Of a stretch of 45,141 nt of DNA, positions 34,627 to 44,342 are shown one piece after another. Each line of letters begins with the position of its first letter. Positions within the stretch are counted from its first letter, which is position 1. Under the pieces are notes generated by a model. The model was not told the DNA's origin, made no database searches, and worked only from the letters and a program-made list of their open reading frames with translations. The stretch is from Acidobacteriota bacterium (GTDB lineage: Bacteria; Acidobacteriota; UBA4820; DSQY01): positions 1-45,141 of the forward strand of contig JBFMHB010000020.1 in the NCBI GenBank assembly GCA_040752915.1, given 5' to 3'. A program made the translations under genes and the position numbers.

Positions 34627-36072
34627 ATGAAGCTGGAGCTCCTGATCACGCGAGATGCCTGGCAGACGCAGGTGGCCGTCCTGGAGGACGGCTTGCTGGT
34701 GGAGTTCCAGCAGGAGCCCCGACACCTGGACGGCCTGGTGGGCAACCTCTACCTCGGGCGCGTGAGCCGGGTCCTGCCTGGCATGGAGAGCGCCTTCGTG
34801 GACGTGGGGCTGGACCGTGACGGCTTCCTCTACGAGGGGGACATGGGCCCCCTGCCCGACCTCGCCGACGCCGATGGAATCGAGGGCAAGTTTCGGAACC
34901 CCTCCATCCGCGACTTGAAGGAAGGGTCGGGGATCCTCGTGCAGGTGACGAAGGAGCCCATGGGGGCGAAGGGCGCGCGGCTCTCCACACAGATTTCCCT
35001 TCCCGGGTCCTACGTGATCTACCTGCCCTTCATGGAGCACGTGGGGGTTTCCAGGAAAATATCGGGCGGAGAGCGGGCCCGCCTGAAGGAGATCGTGCGG
35101 CGCCTCAAGGCCCGGGTTTCGGGCGGGTTCATCATCCGGACGGCCGCCGAGGGGGTGGCGGAGGAGGATCTCGCCCTGGAGATGCAGGGCCTCCTGGACC
35201 AGTGGGCCCTCATCCGTTTGCGAGGACAGCGGGCCGAGCCCCCGGCGGTCCTCCACCAGGAGGCCGACCTGGTGGCGCGCCTGATTCGCGAGGTTCTGTT
35301 GAGAGCCGACGGGGAGGTCCTCACCGACGACGCGGAAGCGGCGGAACAGGCTCGCGACCTGCTCTCCTCCATGGGCCATCCCCGGGAGAAGGTGCACCTC
35401 TGGCCGGGGAAGCCGGGGTCCCTCTTCGAGCACTTCCGGATTCAGGAGGAGATCGACAAGGCCCTGCGGGCGAGGGTGTGGCTGAGGTCCGGCGGATGCA
35501 TCGTGATCCAGTCCACGGAAGCCCTCGTGGCCATCGACGTCAACTCGGGGCGCTTCACCGGGAAGCGCTCCCTCGAGGAGACGGCCTTCGCCATCAACAT
35601 GGAGGCGGTGGACGAAATCGTCCGGCAGATCCGCCTTCGGGGCCTGGGGGGCATCCTCGTCATCGATTTCATCGACATGACCAAGAAGGCCCACCGCGAG
35701 GCCCTCTTCGCCCGGCTGAGGGAGGCCCTGGAACGGGACCGGGCCAAGTCCAGGATCCTCAACATCTCGGAATTCGGCCTGGTGGAAATGACGAGGAAGC
35801 GGAGCCGGAGGAACTTGGAGCGGGTCATGACGGGCGTTTGTCCCTGCTGTGAGGGTCGCGGCCGGCTTCCCGCACCGTGGCGGACGGCCCAGATGATCGC
35901 CGAGACGCTTTCGGGCCGCCACGCGCCGAAGAAAGCCGTGGTGACGGCATCGCAGGAGGTGGTCCGGTTTATCGAGGAAAACCGGGACCGGTACGCCTTC
36001 CCCTCCGGGATCTCCTTCGAGGCGGCGGAGACGCCGCGCCTCTCCCACTTCACGATCCGGCCCGCTTCCTGA
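34627..36072 (+). CDS. rng: Ribonuclease G
   Basis: A 481-residue endoribonuclease of the RNase E/G family that matures 16S rRNA 5' ends and starts mRNA decay. An S1 domain lies near residues 35-120 (GNLYLGRVSRVLPGMESAFVDV). The DNase I-like catalytic part has VAIDVNSGRFTGKRSLEETA and LVIDFIDM, with the two Mg-binding Asp residues. CPCCEGRG is the Zn-link that joins two protomers. The length fits RNase G and not the larger RNase E. The ATG at 34627 was chosen because MKLELLITRDAWQTQVAVL matches the family start. The gene converges on an MBL-fold gene with 14 bases between stops. Confidence 0.95.
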   Translation: MKLELLITRDAWQTQVAVLEDGLLVEFQQEPRHLDGLVGNLYLGRVSRVLPGMESAFVDVGLDRDGFLYEGDMGPLPDLADADGIEGKFRNPSIRDLKEGSGILVQVTKEPMGAKGARLSTQISLPGSYVIYLPFMEHVGVSRKISGGERARLKEIVRRLKARVSGGFIIRTAAEGVAEEDLALEMQGLLDQWALIRLRGQRAEPPAVLHQEADLVARLIREVLLRADGEVLTDDAEAAEQARDLLSSMGHPREKVHLWPGKPGSLFEHFRIQEEIDKALRARVWLRSGGCIVIQSTEALVAIDVNSGRFTGKRSLEETAFAINMEAVDEIVRQIRLRGLGGILVIDFIDMTKKAHREALFARLREALERDRAKSRILNISEFGLVEMTRKRSRRNLERVMTGVCPCCEGRGRLPAPWRTAQMIAETLSGRHAPKKAVVTASQEVVRFIEENRDRYAFPSGISFEAAETPRLSHFTIRPAS

Positions 36073-36086
36073 CGGGGCCGCCCCGC

Positions 36087-36710
36087 TCAGGACGTCAGTT
36101 CCGGCAGAAGCTCAAGAAACCTCTCGTACTCCGCGCAGGCCAGGAATTTGTTGAGGATCGCCTCCTCCCCGAGGGTCCTCTTCTCCACGGCCCCATAGTG
36201 GTGGCCGGGGTGGATCACCAGCGCCGAGGGCAGGGAGCGAAGGCGGGCGAGGCTATCGAACAGGGCCCGTGGATCGCCGCCCGGAAGGTCGGCGCGGCCC
36301 ACCCAGTCCACGAAGAGGACATCGCCGGTGAAGAGCGCCCCGTCATAGAGGTAACACACCCCGCCTGGCGTGTGGCCCGGAGAGTGGAGGGCCCGGACTT
36401 CGGGAAGGCCGGGGAGGGGCCCGTCCGCTTCGATCAGAGAGGATCCGGCGGGGATGGCTCGCTCCGTCCAATGAACCCAAACGCGCGGATCCGAGGCGGC
36501 CCTCAGCTCGGGCAGGGTGGCGGTGTGGTCTCCGTGGGTGTGCGTCAACAGAACATCCGTGAGGCGGCACCCCGCCTTTCGGCACAGCGAAAGGACCGCG
36601 GAGGCGGCGTAGGAGGGGTCCACGCACCAGGCGACCCCCCGGGACCTGGAAAGGACCACGTAGGTTCGGTTCTCGTCGCCTCCGGCGTCGAGTGTCGCGA
36701 TCTCGTCCAT
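36087..36710 (-). CDS. MBL-fold metallo-hydrolase (glyoxalase II-like)
   Basis: A 207-residue metallo-beta-lactamase-fold enzyme. The zinc-binding motif HTHGDH covers residues 57-62, followed by His113 in HSPGHTPGG, an Asp in FTGDVLF and a His in VIHPGHHYG. This is the full set for a dinuclear site of the glyoxalase II or persulfide dioxygenase type. The substrate cannot be decided. The ATG at 36710 has no strong ribosome-binding site, and the gene follows ssb by 37 bases, so it is probably co-transcribed. Confidence 0.88.
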   Translation of the reverse strand: MDEIATLDAGGDENRTYVVLSRSRGVAWCVDPSYAASAVLSLCRKAGCRLTDVLLTHTHGDHTATLPELRAASDPRVWVHWTERAIPAGSSLIEADGPLPGLPEVRALHSPGHTPGGVCYLYDGALFTGDVLFVDWVGRADLPGGDPRALFDSLARLRSLPSALVIHPGHHYGAVEKRTLGEEAILNKFLACAEYERFLELLPELTS

Positions 36711-36747
36711 GGGGCCCGTGCGCGGAAGGCGACCGGCGGTTCGGTCG

Positions 36748-37155
36748 TCAGAAGGGGATGTCGTCGTCGCTGAACTCGGGGGAGGCTTCGGCGGCGGTGC
36801 GCCCGCCCTCTCCCGAACCGCCTTCCGGGCGACCCACCATGACCAGGGTGTCGGCCCGGATTTCGGTGGCCGTGCGGTCGTTGCCGTCCTTGTCCTTGTA
36901 GGTCCGGCTGCGGATCCCGCCTTCGATATAGACCTGGCGGCCCTTCTTGAGGTATTCGCCGGCCACTTCGGCGAGCTTTCCCCAGACCACGACCCGGTGC
37001 CATTCGGTGTGTTCCTGCTTCTGCCCCTCCTTGTCCTTCCACACCTCGTTGGTGGCCAGGGTGAAATTGGCCACGGGCGTGCCGTTGGGGGTGTAGCGAA
37101 GCTCCGGATCCCTGCCCAGGTTGCCCAGGAGGATAACCTTGTTCACGCTTCCCAT
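36748..37155 (-). CDS. ssb: Single-stranded DNA-binding protein
   Basis: A 135-residue protein with the OB-fold of bacterial [43 protein letters not shown] and GRQVYIEG. The Gly/Ser linker ends in the acidic tip DDDIPF that recruits partner proteins. It protects single-stranded DNA in replication and repair. I chose the ATG at 37155, preceded by AAGGAG, over an ATG at 37170. Confidence 0.96.
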   Translation of the reverse strand: MGSVNKVILLGNLGRDPELRYTPNGTPVANFTLATNEVWKDKEGQKQEHTEWHRVVVWGKLAEVAGEYLKKGRQVYIEGGIRSRTYKDKDGNDRTATEIRADTLVMVGRPEGGSGEGGRTAAEASPEFSDDDIPF

Positions 37156-37182
37156 GACGCACTCCTTCACGAGGGGCCGCCC

Positions 37183-37215
37183 TTGCTTATAGGACGGATC
37201 GATTTTCCTTATAAT
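37183..37215. promoter_or_regulatory. Divergent promoter region between ssb and rsmD
   Basis: The 86-base spacer between ssb and rsmD is AT-rich. On the plus strand TATAAT (37210-37215) lies 27 bases before the rsmD start. On the minus strand TATAAG (37191-37186) lies about 30 bases before the ssb start. The -35 boxes (TTATAG and TTATAA) are weak and overlap. The two promoters probably share this region. Confidence 0.45.
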
Positions 37216-37241
37216 ACGGGCCTGTCCGGGAGGGAGTCAAC

Positions 37242-37826
37242 TTGAGGATCGTCGGCGGGGATCTGAGGGGGCGAAGGCTGGACGTCCCGCGGGGCATGGA
37301 CGTGAGGCCCACGTCTGAGAAGGTCCGCGAAGCCCTCTTCGACATTCTCGGTTCGCGTGCGGCGGGCGTGGTGTTTCTGGACCTGTACGCGGGGACGGGT
37401 GCCGTGGGCCTCGAAGCCCTGAGCCGGGGGGCCGCGGGCGCCGTGTTGGTGGAAAAAAGCGCGAGGGCGCTGGCGGCCCTCCGGTCGAACGTGGAGCGGC
37501 TGGGGGTCGGCGGCCGGTGCCGGGTTCTGCCCGTGTCCTCCGAGAAGGCCCTGCGGGTCCTTTCGGAGGAGGGGGCCGCGGTGGGCGTGGCCTTCTGCGA
37601 CCCGCCCTATGCCGATCCGGGCTGGCCGGACCTTCTCGGCCGGCTGGCCGCCTTCCCGATCTGGGTCCCTCCGGGAATCCTGGTCGTGGAGTCCGCCGCC
37701 AGGTCATTGCCTGCGTGTCCCGCGGGCTTCGAGGCGGGGAGAACCTATCGCTACGGGGACACCGCCCTGTCCGTGTATCGGTTCTCGGACGAGCGGGCCG
37801 GCCTGTCTCGGGAGGCGACGCCATGA
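37242..37826 (+). CDS. rsmD: 16S rRNA (guanine966-N2)-methyltransferase RsmD
   Basis: A 194-residue SAM-dependent enzyme that methylates G966 of 16S rRNA. The N-terminus RIVGGDLRGRRL and RPTSEKVREALFDIL are family signatures. The SAM-binding motif is FLDLYAGTGAVGLEALSRGA (from residue 45) and the catalytic motif is DPPY (120-123). The start is TTG at 37242, with GGGAGG just upstream; the family normally begins 'mRI..G..rGr.l'. It overlaps selB by four bases (ATGA). Confidence 0.93.
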   Translation: MRIVGGDLRGRRLDVPRGMDVRPTSEKVREALFDILGSRAAGVVFLDLYAGTGAVGLEALSRGAAGAVLVEKSARALAALRSNVERLGVGGRCRVLPVSSEKALRVLSEEGAAVGVAFCDPPYADPGWPDLLGRLAAFPIWVPPGILVVESAARSLPACPAGFEAGRTYRYGDTALSVYRFSDERAGLSREATP

Positions 37827-39712
37827 GGGACGTGGTGGTTGGAACGGCGGGGCATATCGACCACGGGAAGACCCTTCTGGTGAAGGCCCTCACGGGAATC
37901 GACGCGGACCGGTGGGAGGAGGAGAAGCGGCGCGGCATCACCCTGGACATCGGATTCGCCACCCTCGAAACCCCGGAGGGGGCCCTCCACTTCGTCGATC
38001 TTCCGGGCCACGAGCGCTTCATCAAGAACATGCTGGCCGGGGCCACCGGAATCGACCTCTGCCTCCTGGTGGTGGCGGCGGACGAGTCGGTCATGCCCCA
38101 GACTGTGGAGCACGTTGAGATCCTCGGGCTCCTCGGCGTGTCCCGCGGGGTCGTGGCCCTGAACAAGGTAGACCTCGTGGATGTGGAAACCCGCGAACTG
38201 GCCCTCTTGGAGCTCTCCGAATTCCTGGACGCCCACGGCCTCGGGCACCTTCCCGTGGTTCCCGTCAGCGCCGCCTCCGGAGAGGGTCTGGAGGCCCTGC
38301 GGGAGGCCCTGTTCCGGGAGGCCGCCCTGTGCCCCGAACCCCCGGCCGACCGGCCCTTCCGTCTGCCGGTGGATCGCACCTTCCCCGTGAAGGGCTTCGG
38401 CACGGTGGTGACGGGAACCTGCATCGACGGCTCCTTGAAGGTGGAGGACCCGGTGGAGGTCTTTCCCCAGGGCTGGGAGAGCCGGGTTCGCGGGCTCCAG
38501 ATCTTCGGCAAGCCGGTGGAGGCGGCCCGGGCGGGCCAGCGGGTGGCGGTCAACCTCTCGGACATCCACCACGCGGACCTGAGGCGCGGACATCTTCTGG
38601 CCCGTCCCGGGACGGTGTGGCCCACACACCTCCTGGACGTGCAGCTGACCGTCCTGCCCTCGGCGAAAAGGCCCCTCAAGACGGGCGCGATCTGCACCCT
38701 CCACCTCCACACCCAGGAGGTGGAGGCCCACGTTCACCTCGCGGATGCCGGGGCCCTGGCGCCCGGGGAGGCGGGTCTGGCCCAGATTCGCTGCCCGGAG
38801 AAGGTGAGCGCCTGGCCCCAGGACCGGTTCATCCTCCGACTGCCCTCCCCGGCGCGGACCGTGGCCGGCGGCGAAGTCCTCCTTCCAGCCCGTCGCCGTG
38901 CTCGCTGGAGGCGTGAGCGGGACCGCGCCGTGGGCCAGGCCCTTCTGGGGAAGGATGCCCTGAGGGCCATGCTCGTGGAGGCCGGTCCCGCCGGGATCCC
39001 CCCGAAGGACGGCTTGGCCCGCCTCGGGGTGACGCCCGGGCGTTTGGCAGCCCTTGCGTCGGAGGGAGAGAAGGCTGGAAACCTGGTTCGGTGGGGAGAA
39101 GGGACCTGGTGGCTCGATGCGGGGGAGGCCTCGGGGTGGTTGGACCGCGCCGCGGCCTGGCTGAAGGCGCGCCATGCGGGGAAGTCGCCCGTGGATTCGA
39201 TCCCACGCCAAGAACTCCTGGGCCGGTGGAGCCGGATGCTCGGTGCGGCCCGCTGCGAAGCGCTCCTTCAGGCCCTGGTGGCGGCGGGGCGCGTGGAATT
39301 GGACGGGGACAGGGTGCGTCCCGCCGGCCACCGCGTGACCCTAACGCAGCCCCAGCGGGCCGCATGGGACGGGATCCTGCAAAGGCTGGCCGAGGCCGGC
39401 ACGCCCGTCCAGACGGGCAAGGAACTGGAGGAGGCCTTCGGGCCGGCCGCACGGCAGGTCTTGCCCCTGCTCGCGGCGGAGGGCCGATTGCGCCGGTTCG
39501 GGGGAGATTTCTTCATCGCGCCCGCCACCCTGGACACCCTCCGTCTGGCCCTGGCCGCGTGGGGGAAGGGCAAGTCGCCCCTCATCGCGGTGCCCGACTT
39601 CAAGGACCTGTTGGGCATCACCCGCAAGTACGCCATGCCTCTCCTGGAGTTCCTCGACGAAATGAAGTGGACCCGGCGGGAGGGAGAGGGGAGGAGGATC
39701 CTGGTCTCCTGA
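37823..39712 (+). CDS. selB: Selenocysteine-specific elongation factor SelB
   Basis: A 629-residue GTPase that delivers Sec-tRNA to UGA codons marked by a SECIS hairpin. G1 is GTAGHIDHGKT (7-17), followed by the RGITLDIGF switch I, DLPGHE and NKVD. The beta-barrel domains follow, and the C-terminal winged helices (about 370-629) that bind the mRNA hairpin are present. The ATG at 37823 has GGGAGG upstream and overlaps the rsmD stop. It shows that the organism uses selenocysteine, although no selA, selD or selenoprotein was recognised in this window. Confidence 0.95.
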   Translation: MRDVVVGTAGHIDHGKTLLVKALTGIDADRWEEEKRRGITLDIGFATLETPEGALHFVDLPGHERFIKNMLAGATGIDLCLLVVAADESVMPQTVEHVEILGLLGVSRGVVALNKVDLVDVETRELALLELSEFLDAHGLGHLPVVPVSAASGEGLEALREALFREAALCPEPPADRPFRLPVDRTFPVKGFGTVVTGTCIDGSLKVEDPVEVFPQGWESRVRGLQIFGKPVEAARAGQRVAVNLSDIHHADLRRGHLLARPGTVWPTHLLDVQLTVLPSAKRPLKTGAICTLHLHTQEVEAHVHLADAGALAPGEAGLAQIRCPEKVSAWPQDRFILRLPSPARTVAGGEVLLPARRRARWRRERDRAVGQALLGKDALRAMLVEAGPAGIPPKDGLARLGVTPGRLAALASEGEKAGNLVRWGEGTWWLDAGEASGWLDRAAAWLKARHAGKSPVDSIPRQELLGRWSRMLGAARCEALLQALVAAGRVELDGDRVRPAGHRVTLTQPQRAAWDGILQRLAEAGTPVQTGKELEEAFGPAARQVLPLLAAEGRLRRFGGDFFIAPATLDTLRLALAAWGKGKSPLIAVPDFKDLLGITRKYAMPLLEFLDEMKWTRREGEGRRILVS

Positions 39713-39952
39713 CCCCCTCCACGGTCAGCGCGGTTGGCTCAAGAAACGCATCTTGGCCCGCGAGGCCGGAGGGCTTCGCCACCTGAATCAGTGCCGGGCG
39801 TCGCATCATGATGCACCGTTCGGCGAGTGTCGAGCCGCCACCGCGAGGCCCCATCGCGGGATAGACATCCACTCGCCGCTCCCACTCCGAGGTCGGGCGG
39901 TGATATGATAAACATCTTCTTGGGGGGGCTCCGGCTCGCATTGGAGGAACGC

Positions 39953-41455
39953 ATGGTAGACGTCGGCGGGAAACGTGCGTCATTGGAAGGGAAGGGGAGG
40001 AAACGGATCCGATCCCGGGTTCTCCTCCTGATCTTGGTCCTATCTATCTTGGCCTTCGGCACCACGGGGTGGCTGGCCTCCGAAGGGGCGCCCGCGGCGC
40101 TGGAACACCCGCCCATCGGGGAGGTGCTACCGCTCTGGTCCGTCCTGCCCTTCGTTGGGATCCTCCTCTCCATCGCCCTCTTCCCCCTGTTGGCTCCCCA
40201 TTTCTGGCACCATCATTATCCCAAGGTCTCCCTGGCCTGGGGGCTTCTGTTTCTTCTCCCGTTTCTCCTGGCCTTCCGCGGGGAGGCGGGTCACGAGACC
40301 CTGCACATTTTCCTGATCGACTACGTGCCCTTCATCATCCTGCTGTGGGGCCTGTTCACCGTTTCCGGCGGAATCGTGGTGCGGGGCACCCTGGCGGGCA
40401 CTCCGGGGATCAACACGGCGCTCCTCGCCATCGGGACCTTGATCGCCTCGTGGACGGGCACCACGGGTGCGGCCATGCTCCTCATCCGCCCACTCCTGAG
40501 GGCCAACGCCGCGCGGAGGCACAAGGTCCACGTGATCGTCTTTTTCATCTTCCTGGTGGCCAACATCGGCGGCTCCCTGACGCCTCTGGGGGATCCGCCG
40601 CTCTTCCTCGGTTTCCTCCACGGGGTGCCCTTCTTCTGGACGATGAAACTCCTTCCCGTAATGGGCGCGGCCTCCGCCTTCCTGCTGGTCCTCTTTTACC
40701 TTCTGGACCGCCACTACTATAAGAAGGAAGATCCACAGGCCGTGGCCGTTCCGGATGGAGAGAAGACCCCCCTTCGGGTGGACGGCCTGGTGAACCTCCT
40801 CTTCTTGGGAGGCATCTTGGGGGGAGTACTCCTCTCCGGCTTCTGGCGCCCCGGGTCCTTCTCCCTCCTTGGCATCCACATGGAGATCCAGAACCTCGTG
40901 CGGGACGCCATCATCGTGGCCATGGGTGGGCTCTCCCTCTGGGCCACGCCGAAGGCCCTCCGGGACGACAACGGGTTCACGTGGGAACCCATCCGGGAAG
41001 TGGCCATCCTCTTCGCCGGGATCTTCGCCACCATCATTCCGGCCCTGGCCATCTTGAAGGCCGGCGAGCAGGGCCACCTCGCCTTTCTGATCCGGTCCGT
41101 GAAGGAGCCCTGGCAGTACTTCTGGGCGGCGGGCGGCCTCTCGTCCTTCCTGGACAACGCGCCGACCTACCTCACCTTCTTTAACATGCAGTTGGGGCGC
41201 TTCTACCCGGGGCTGCCCGAGGCCCAGGCCGTTCCTCAACTGATCGCCCAGAACGCCGTGTTCCTCAAGGCTGTGGCCGCCGGGGCCGTCTTCATGGGGG
41301 CGAACACCTACATCGGGAACGCTCCCAACTTCATGGTGCGCTCCATCGCCGAGGAAGCGGGTGTGGACATGCCTTCCTTCTTCGGCTACATGTTCAAGTG
41401 GTCCATCCCCGTCCTGATCCCGCTGTTCGTGGGCATCGGGCTCATCTTCTTCTGA
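39953..41455 (+). CDS. Sodium/proton antiporter, NhaD-like (ion transporter superfamily)
   Basis: A 500-residue membrane protein with about 11-12 helices. Typical motifs are VANIGGSLTPLGDPPLFLGF in one half and SSFLDNAPTYLTFFN in the other, the paired Asp-Asn hairpins of NhaD/ArsB-type carriers. Family members exchange Na+ for H+; citrate or other substrates cannot be excluded. I chose the ATG at 39953 because GGAGGAAC lies upstream; an earlier ATG at 39905 has none. The 240-base leader upstream is long for this genome. The following gene begins 15 bases after the stop. Confidence 0.88.
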   Translation: MVDVGGKRASLEGKGRKRIRSRVLLLILVLSILAFGTTGWLASEGAPAALEHPPIGEVLPLWSVLPFVGILLSIALFPLLAPHFWHHHYPKVSLAWGLLFLLPFLLAFRGEAGHETLHIFLIDYVPFIILLWGLFTVSGGIVVRGTLAGTPGINTALLAIGTLIASWTGTTGAAMLLIRPLLRANAARRHKVHVIVFFIFLVANIGGSLTPLGDPPLFLGFLHGVPFFWTMKLLPVMGAASAFLLVLFYLLDRHYYKKEDPQAVAVPDGEKTPLRVDGLVNLLFLGGILGGVLLSGFWRPGSFSLLGIHMEIQNLVRDAIIVAMGGLSLWATPKALRDDNGFTWEPIREVAILFAGIFATIIPALAILKAGEQGHLAFLIRSVKEPWQYFWAAGGLSSFLDNAPTYLTFFNMQLGRFYPGLPEAQAVPQLIAQNAVFLKAVAAGAVFMGANTYIGNAPNFMVRSIAEEAGVDMPSFFGYMFKWSIPVLIPLFVGIGLIFF

Positions 41456-41470
41456 TCGGGAGGCTCAGCC

Positions 41471-42052
41471 ATGGCAGTCAAGTACTGGGAACTGGTGATT
41501 GACGGCCCGAAGGGGTGGGACATTGGCTTTCTCAGGGGCTACCTCGCCGGCAAGGGCCTGGATGGGAACATCGTGGACCTGGAGGCGGAAGGGTTCGACT
41601 GCGAGCCCTATCGAGAGAAGATCCGTGAGCTGCTGAACCCGGGACAAGACACCCTCCACGTGGCGGTGCCCGAAGGGTCCCTCGAAGGCGTGGCGCAGGC
41701 CTTGGGCGAATCGGCGGCGGCGGGCCGCCCCATGGTTCTGCGTCACAAGCGGCTCCTCGCCGGGGCTGGCTTCGGCTTCTCCCTGCGGGTCTACTCGCGC
41801 GAACACGGAGCCCGCTTCCTCGCCTACTTCCGCAACCTCCCCGCTGGATGCCGACTCGTGGAGGAGGAGCCCCTTCGGGAGAAACAGGACCCCAACTCCA
41901 AGGGGGTGGAGCTGTATGCGCCCTCTCATGACTACGAACTGGCCGGCCGCGGACGGGTGGAGGGAGCCTTCGATGCCGTATTGGAAGCCTACCGCTTCTG
42001 CCGGAAAGAAGACCTCATCCACCAGGAGCGGGCCGAGGTCCATCCCGAGTAG
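41471..42052 (+). CDS. Conserved-looking protein of unknown function
   Basis: A 193-residue soluble protein with no signal peptide or membrane helix. It has alternating alpha and beta elements, a central LHVAVPEGSLEGVAQALGES helix and a C-terminal acidic tail. The ATG at 41471 has the ribosome-binding site GGGAGGC and follows the antiporter by 15 bases, so they are co-transcribed. Codon use is like that of its neighbours. I do not recognise the family. The location between a Na+/H+ antiporter and a K+-dependent pyrophosphatase suggests, but does not show, a link to ion homeostasis. Confidence 0.8.
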   Translation: MAVKYWELVIDGPKGWDIGFLRGYLAGKGLDGNIVDLEAEGFDCEPYREKIRELLNPGQDTLHVAVPEGSLEGVAQALGESAAAGRPMVLRHKRLLAGAGFGFSLRVYSREHGARFLAYFRNLPAGCRLVEEEPLREKQDPNSKGVELYAPSHDYELAGRGRVEGAFDAVLEAYRFCRKEDLIHQERAEVHPE

Positions 42053-42077
42053 GGTCAGCCTTACGGACAAAAGAACA

Positions 42078-42103
42078 GGGCGCCGGCCGTGAGGCCGGCG
42101 CCC
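42078..42103. terminator. Bidirectional Rho-independent terminator
   Basis: An 11-bp perfect stem GGGCGCCGGCC/GGCCGGCGCCC has a GTGA loop. The plus side is followed by TTCTTTCT and the minus side by TGTTCTTTTGT. It lies 25 bases after the unknown gene at 42052 and 22 bases after the leftward pyrophosphatase stop at 42126, serving both. Confidence 0.9.
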
Positions 42104-42125
42104 TTCTTTCTGCCCTGCTATGAAC

Positions 42126-44342
42126 TCAGCCGCCGTAGTGGATGGCGTAGAAGATGGGGGCCAAGATCATGGCCACCACGCTGATGAGCTTGATGAGGAT
42201 GTTCAGCGAAGGACCGGAGGTGTCCTTGAAGGGGTCCCCGACGGTGTCGCCGGTCACCGTTGCCTTGTGCATGGCGTCGTAGTTCTCTCCATACACCTTG
42301 TGACCTTCTTCCTTCACCTGCTTCTTGGAGTTGTCCCAGGCGCCGCCCGCGTTGGCCTGGAAGATGGCCAGGCAGACGCCCGAGATGGTGACGCCCACAA
42401 GCAACCCGCCCAGCATGTCGGGGGAGATGAGGCCCACGATCAGGGGGGCGGCGAGCGCCATGATGCCGGGGGCCATCATCTTCTTGATGGCGGCGGCGGT
42501 GGAGATGTCGATGCACTGCGTGTACTGGGCCTTTCCGTCCGCGGCGCGGATGATCTTGGTCTCCTCCGCATTGGGCTCGCGCTCCTCGCTCTCGGCCTTC
42601 TGGGCGGCGATGAGGGCAGGGCGGAGTTCGGGAATGTCACGGAACTGGCGGCGGACCTCCTGGATCATGTCCTGGGCGGCCTTGCCCACCGCGACCATGG
42701 CCATGGCGGAGAAGCGGAAGGGGAGCATGCAGCCGATCAGCAGGCCGACGAGGACGTAGGGGTTGGCGGCGTCCATGTCGATCTTTCCCTGCATCTTGGT
42801 GATGTAGGCGGCGGTCAGAGCCAAGGCCGTCAGGGCCGCGGATCCGATGGCGAAGCCCTTGCCGATGGCCGCGGTGGTATTGCCGACGGCGTCGAGCTTG
42901 TCGGTCCGGGCGCGCACGTCGCGCCCCAGGCGGGACATCTCGGCAACTCCGCCGGCGTTGTCCGCGATGGGTCCGTAGGCGTCGGTGGCGAGCTGGATGG
43001 CCAGGGTGCTGAGCATGCCCACGCCCGAGAGGGCGATGCCGTAAAGTCCGGCGAACTTGTAGGCGACCAGAATAGCCGCGCTGATCATGAAGATCGGCAG
43101 GGTGGTGGAGTTCATGCCCACCGCGATGCCCTGGATGACGGTGGTGGCGGGCCCCGTCTTGGAGGCCTCCACGATGCTCTGGACGGGCTTCTTGAAGGTG
43201 GCGGTGTAGTACTCGGTGATGAGGCCGACGGCGATACCGGCGACGAGGCCGGAGACCACGGATAAGGCCACGCCCCACCAGTGGTAGGTGGCCGTCTTGC
43301 CGGTGATGATGTCCATGACCTGCACGTCGCCGGCGGGGATGAGCCAGCGGATGGCGAGGATCGTGGCGATGACCATGAGGATGCCCGAACCGAAGGTTCC
43401 CATGTTCAGGCCAGTCTGGGGGTTCCCGCCCTCTTTCGTGCGGACGAAGAAAAAGCCGATGATGCTGGAAAGGATGCCGATAACCGCCACGATCAACGGG
43501 AGATACACGGCGTTCATGCTGGCGCCCTGCTGGAGCGCGCCGAGCCCGCCGAACCACGCCACGCCGAGGATCATGGCCGAGACGATGGCCCCGATGTAGG
43601 ACTCGAACAGGTCCGCGCCCATGCCCGCCACGTCGCCCACGTTGTCGCCCACGTTGTCGGCGATGGTGGCCGGATTCAGGGGATGGTCCTCGGGGATTCC
43701 GGCCTCGACTTTGCCCACCAGGTCGGCGCCCACGTCGGCGGCCTTGGTGTAGATGCCGCCGCCCACGCGCGCGAAGAGGGCGATGGAGGAGGCGCCCAGG
43801 GAGAAGCCGGAGAGGAGGTTCAGGACGAGCATCATGGCCGATTCGCTCGTCTGGGACTCGGGGTACAGGAAGGTGTAGAGGATGAAGAGGAGGCCGAAGC
43901 CCGTGATGGCCAGTCCCACAACGGAGAGGCCCATCACGGAACCGCCCGCGAAGGCCACCTGCAGGGCGTTGTTGAGACCGAAGCGCGCGGCGGCCGTGGT
44001 CCGGACGTTGGCCTTGGTGGCGGTCTTCATGCCCAGGTATCCGGCGAGGGCGGAACAGGTGGCGCCCAGTACAAAGGACAGCGCGATGAAGGCGTTGGTG
44101 TCCTCGGCCACGTAGTGGTTGGAGACGCCGAGCAGGATGGCCACGGCCACGACGACCACCGACAGCGTCTTGTACTCGCGCTTGAGAAATGCCATGGCGC
44201 CCTGGGCGATCCAGCTCGAAATGAGTTGCATGCGCTCGTCGCCCGGATCCTGCTTGGCCACCCAGGACGCCTTGATGAAGGCGTATACCAGGGCCGCCAG
44301 GGCCGCCAGCACCGGAAGGTAGTAGTACAGGAACATCTTCAT
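42126..44342 (-). CDS. hppA: K+-dependent membrane-bound pyrophosphatase (probably Na+-pumping)
   Basis: A 738-residue protein with about 16 helices that hydrolyses PPi to drive ion transport. The PPi-binding motif [11 protein letters not shown] is at 203-213, and DNVGDNVGD at 229-237. The K+-dependence motif is GNTTAA (487-492): Ala where K+-independent enzymes have Lys, so K+ is required. Glu247 in GADLFESY sits at the position seen in Na+-pumping enzymes such as that of Thermotoga. Together these favour Na+ (or Na+ and H+) transport, an inference from published residue rules. The start at 44342 has AAGGGAGG upstream; the gene ends at a shared terminator. Confidence 0.95.
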   Translation of the reverse strand: MKMFLYYYLPVLAALAALVYAFIKASWVAKQDPGDERMQLISSWIAQGAMAFLKREYKTLSVVVVAVAILLGVSNHYVAEDTNAFIALSFVLGATCSALAGYLGMKTATKANVRTTAAARFGLNNALQVAFAGGSVMGLSVVGLAITGFGLLFILYTFLYPESQTSESAMMLVLNLLSGFSLGASSIALFARVGGGIYTKAADVGADLVGKVEAGIPEDHPLNPATIADNVGDNVGDVAGMGADLFESYIGAIVSAMILGVAWFGGLGALQQGASMNAVYLPLIVAVIGILSSIIGFFFVRTKEGGNPQTGLNMGTFGSGILMVIATILAIRWLIPAGDVQVMDIITGKTATYHWWGVALSVVSGLVAGIAVGLITEYYTATFKKPVQSIVEASKTGPATTVIQGIAVGMNSTTLPIFMISAAILVAYKFAGLYGIALSGVGMLSTLAIQLATDAYGPIADNAGGVAEMSRLGRDVRARTDKLDAVGNTTAAIGKGFAIGSAALTALALTAAYITKMQGKIDMDAANPYVLVGLLIGCMLPFRFSAMAMVAVGKAAQDMIQEVRRQFRDIPELRPALIAAQKAESEEREPNAEETKIIRAADGKAQYTQCIDISTAAAIKKMMAPGIMALAAPLIVGLISPDMLGGLLVGVTISGVCLAIFQANAGGAWDNSKKQVKEEGHKVYGENYDAMHKATVTGDTVGDPFKDTSGPSLNILIKLISVVAMILAPIFYAIHYGG

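Noticed and set aside
39618-39983. A 121-residue minus-strand frame upstream of the antiporter
   Set aside because: It has no ribosome-binding site, overlaps the end of selB antisense and shows no recognisable domain.
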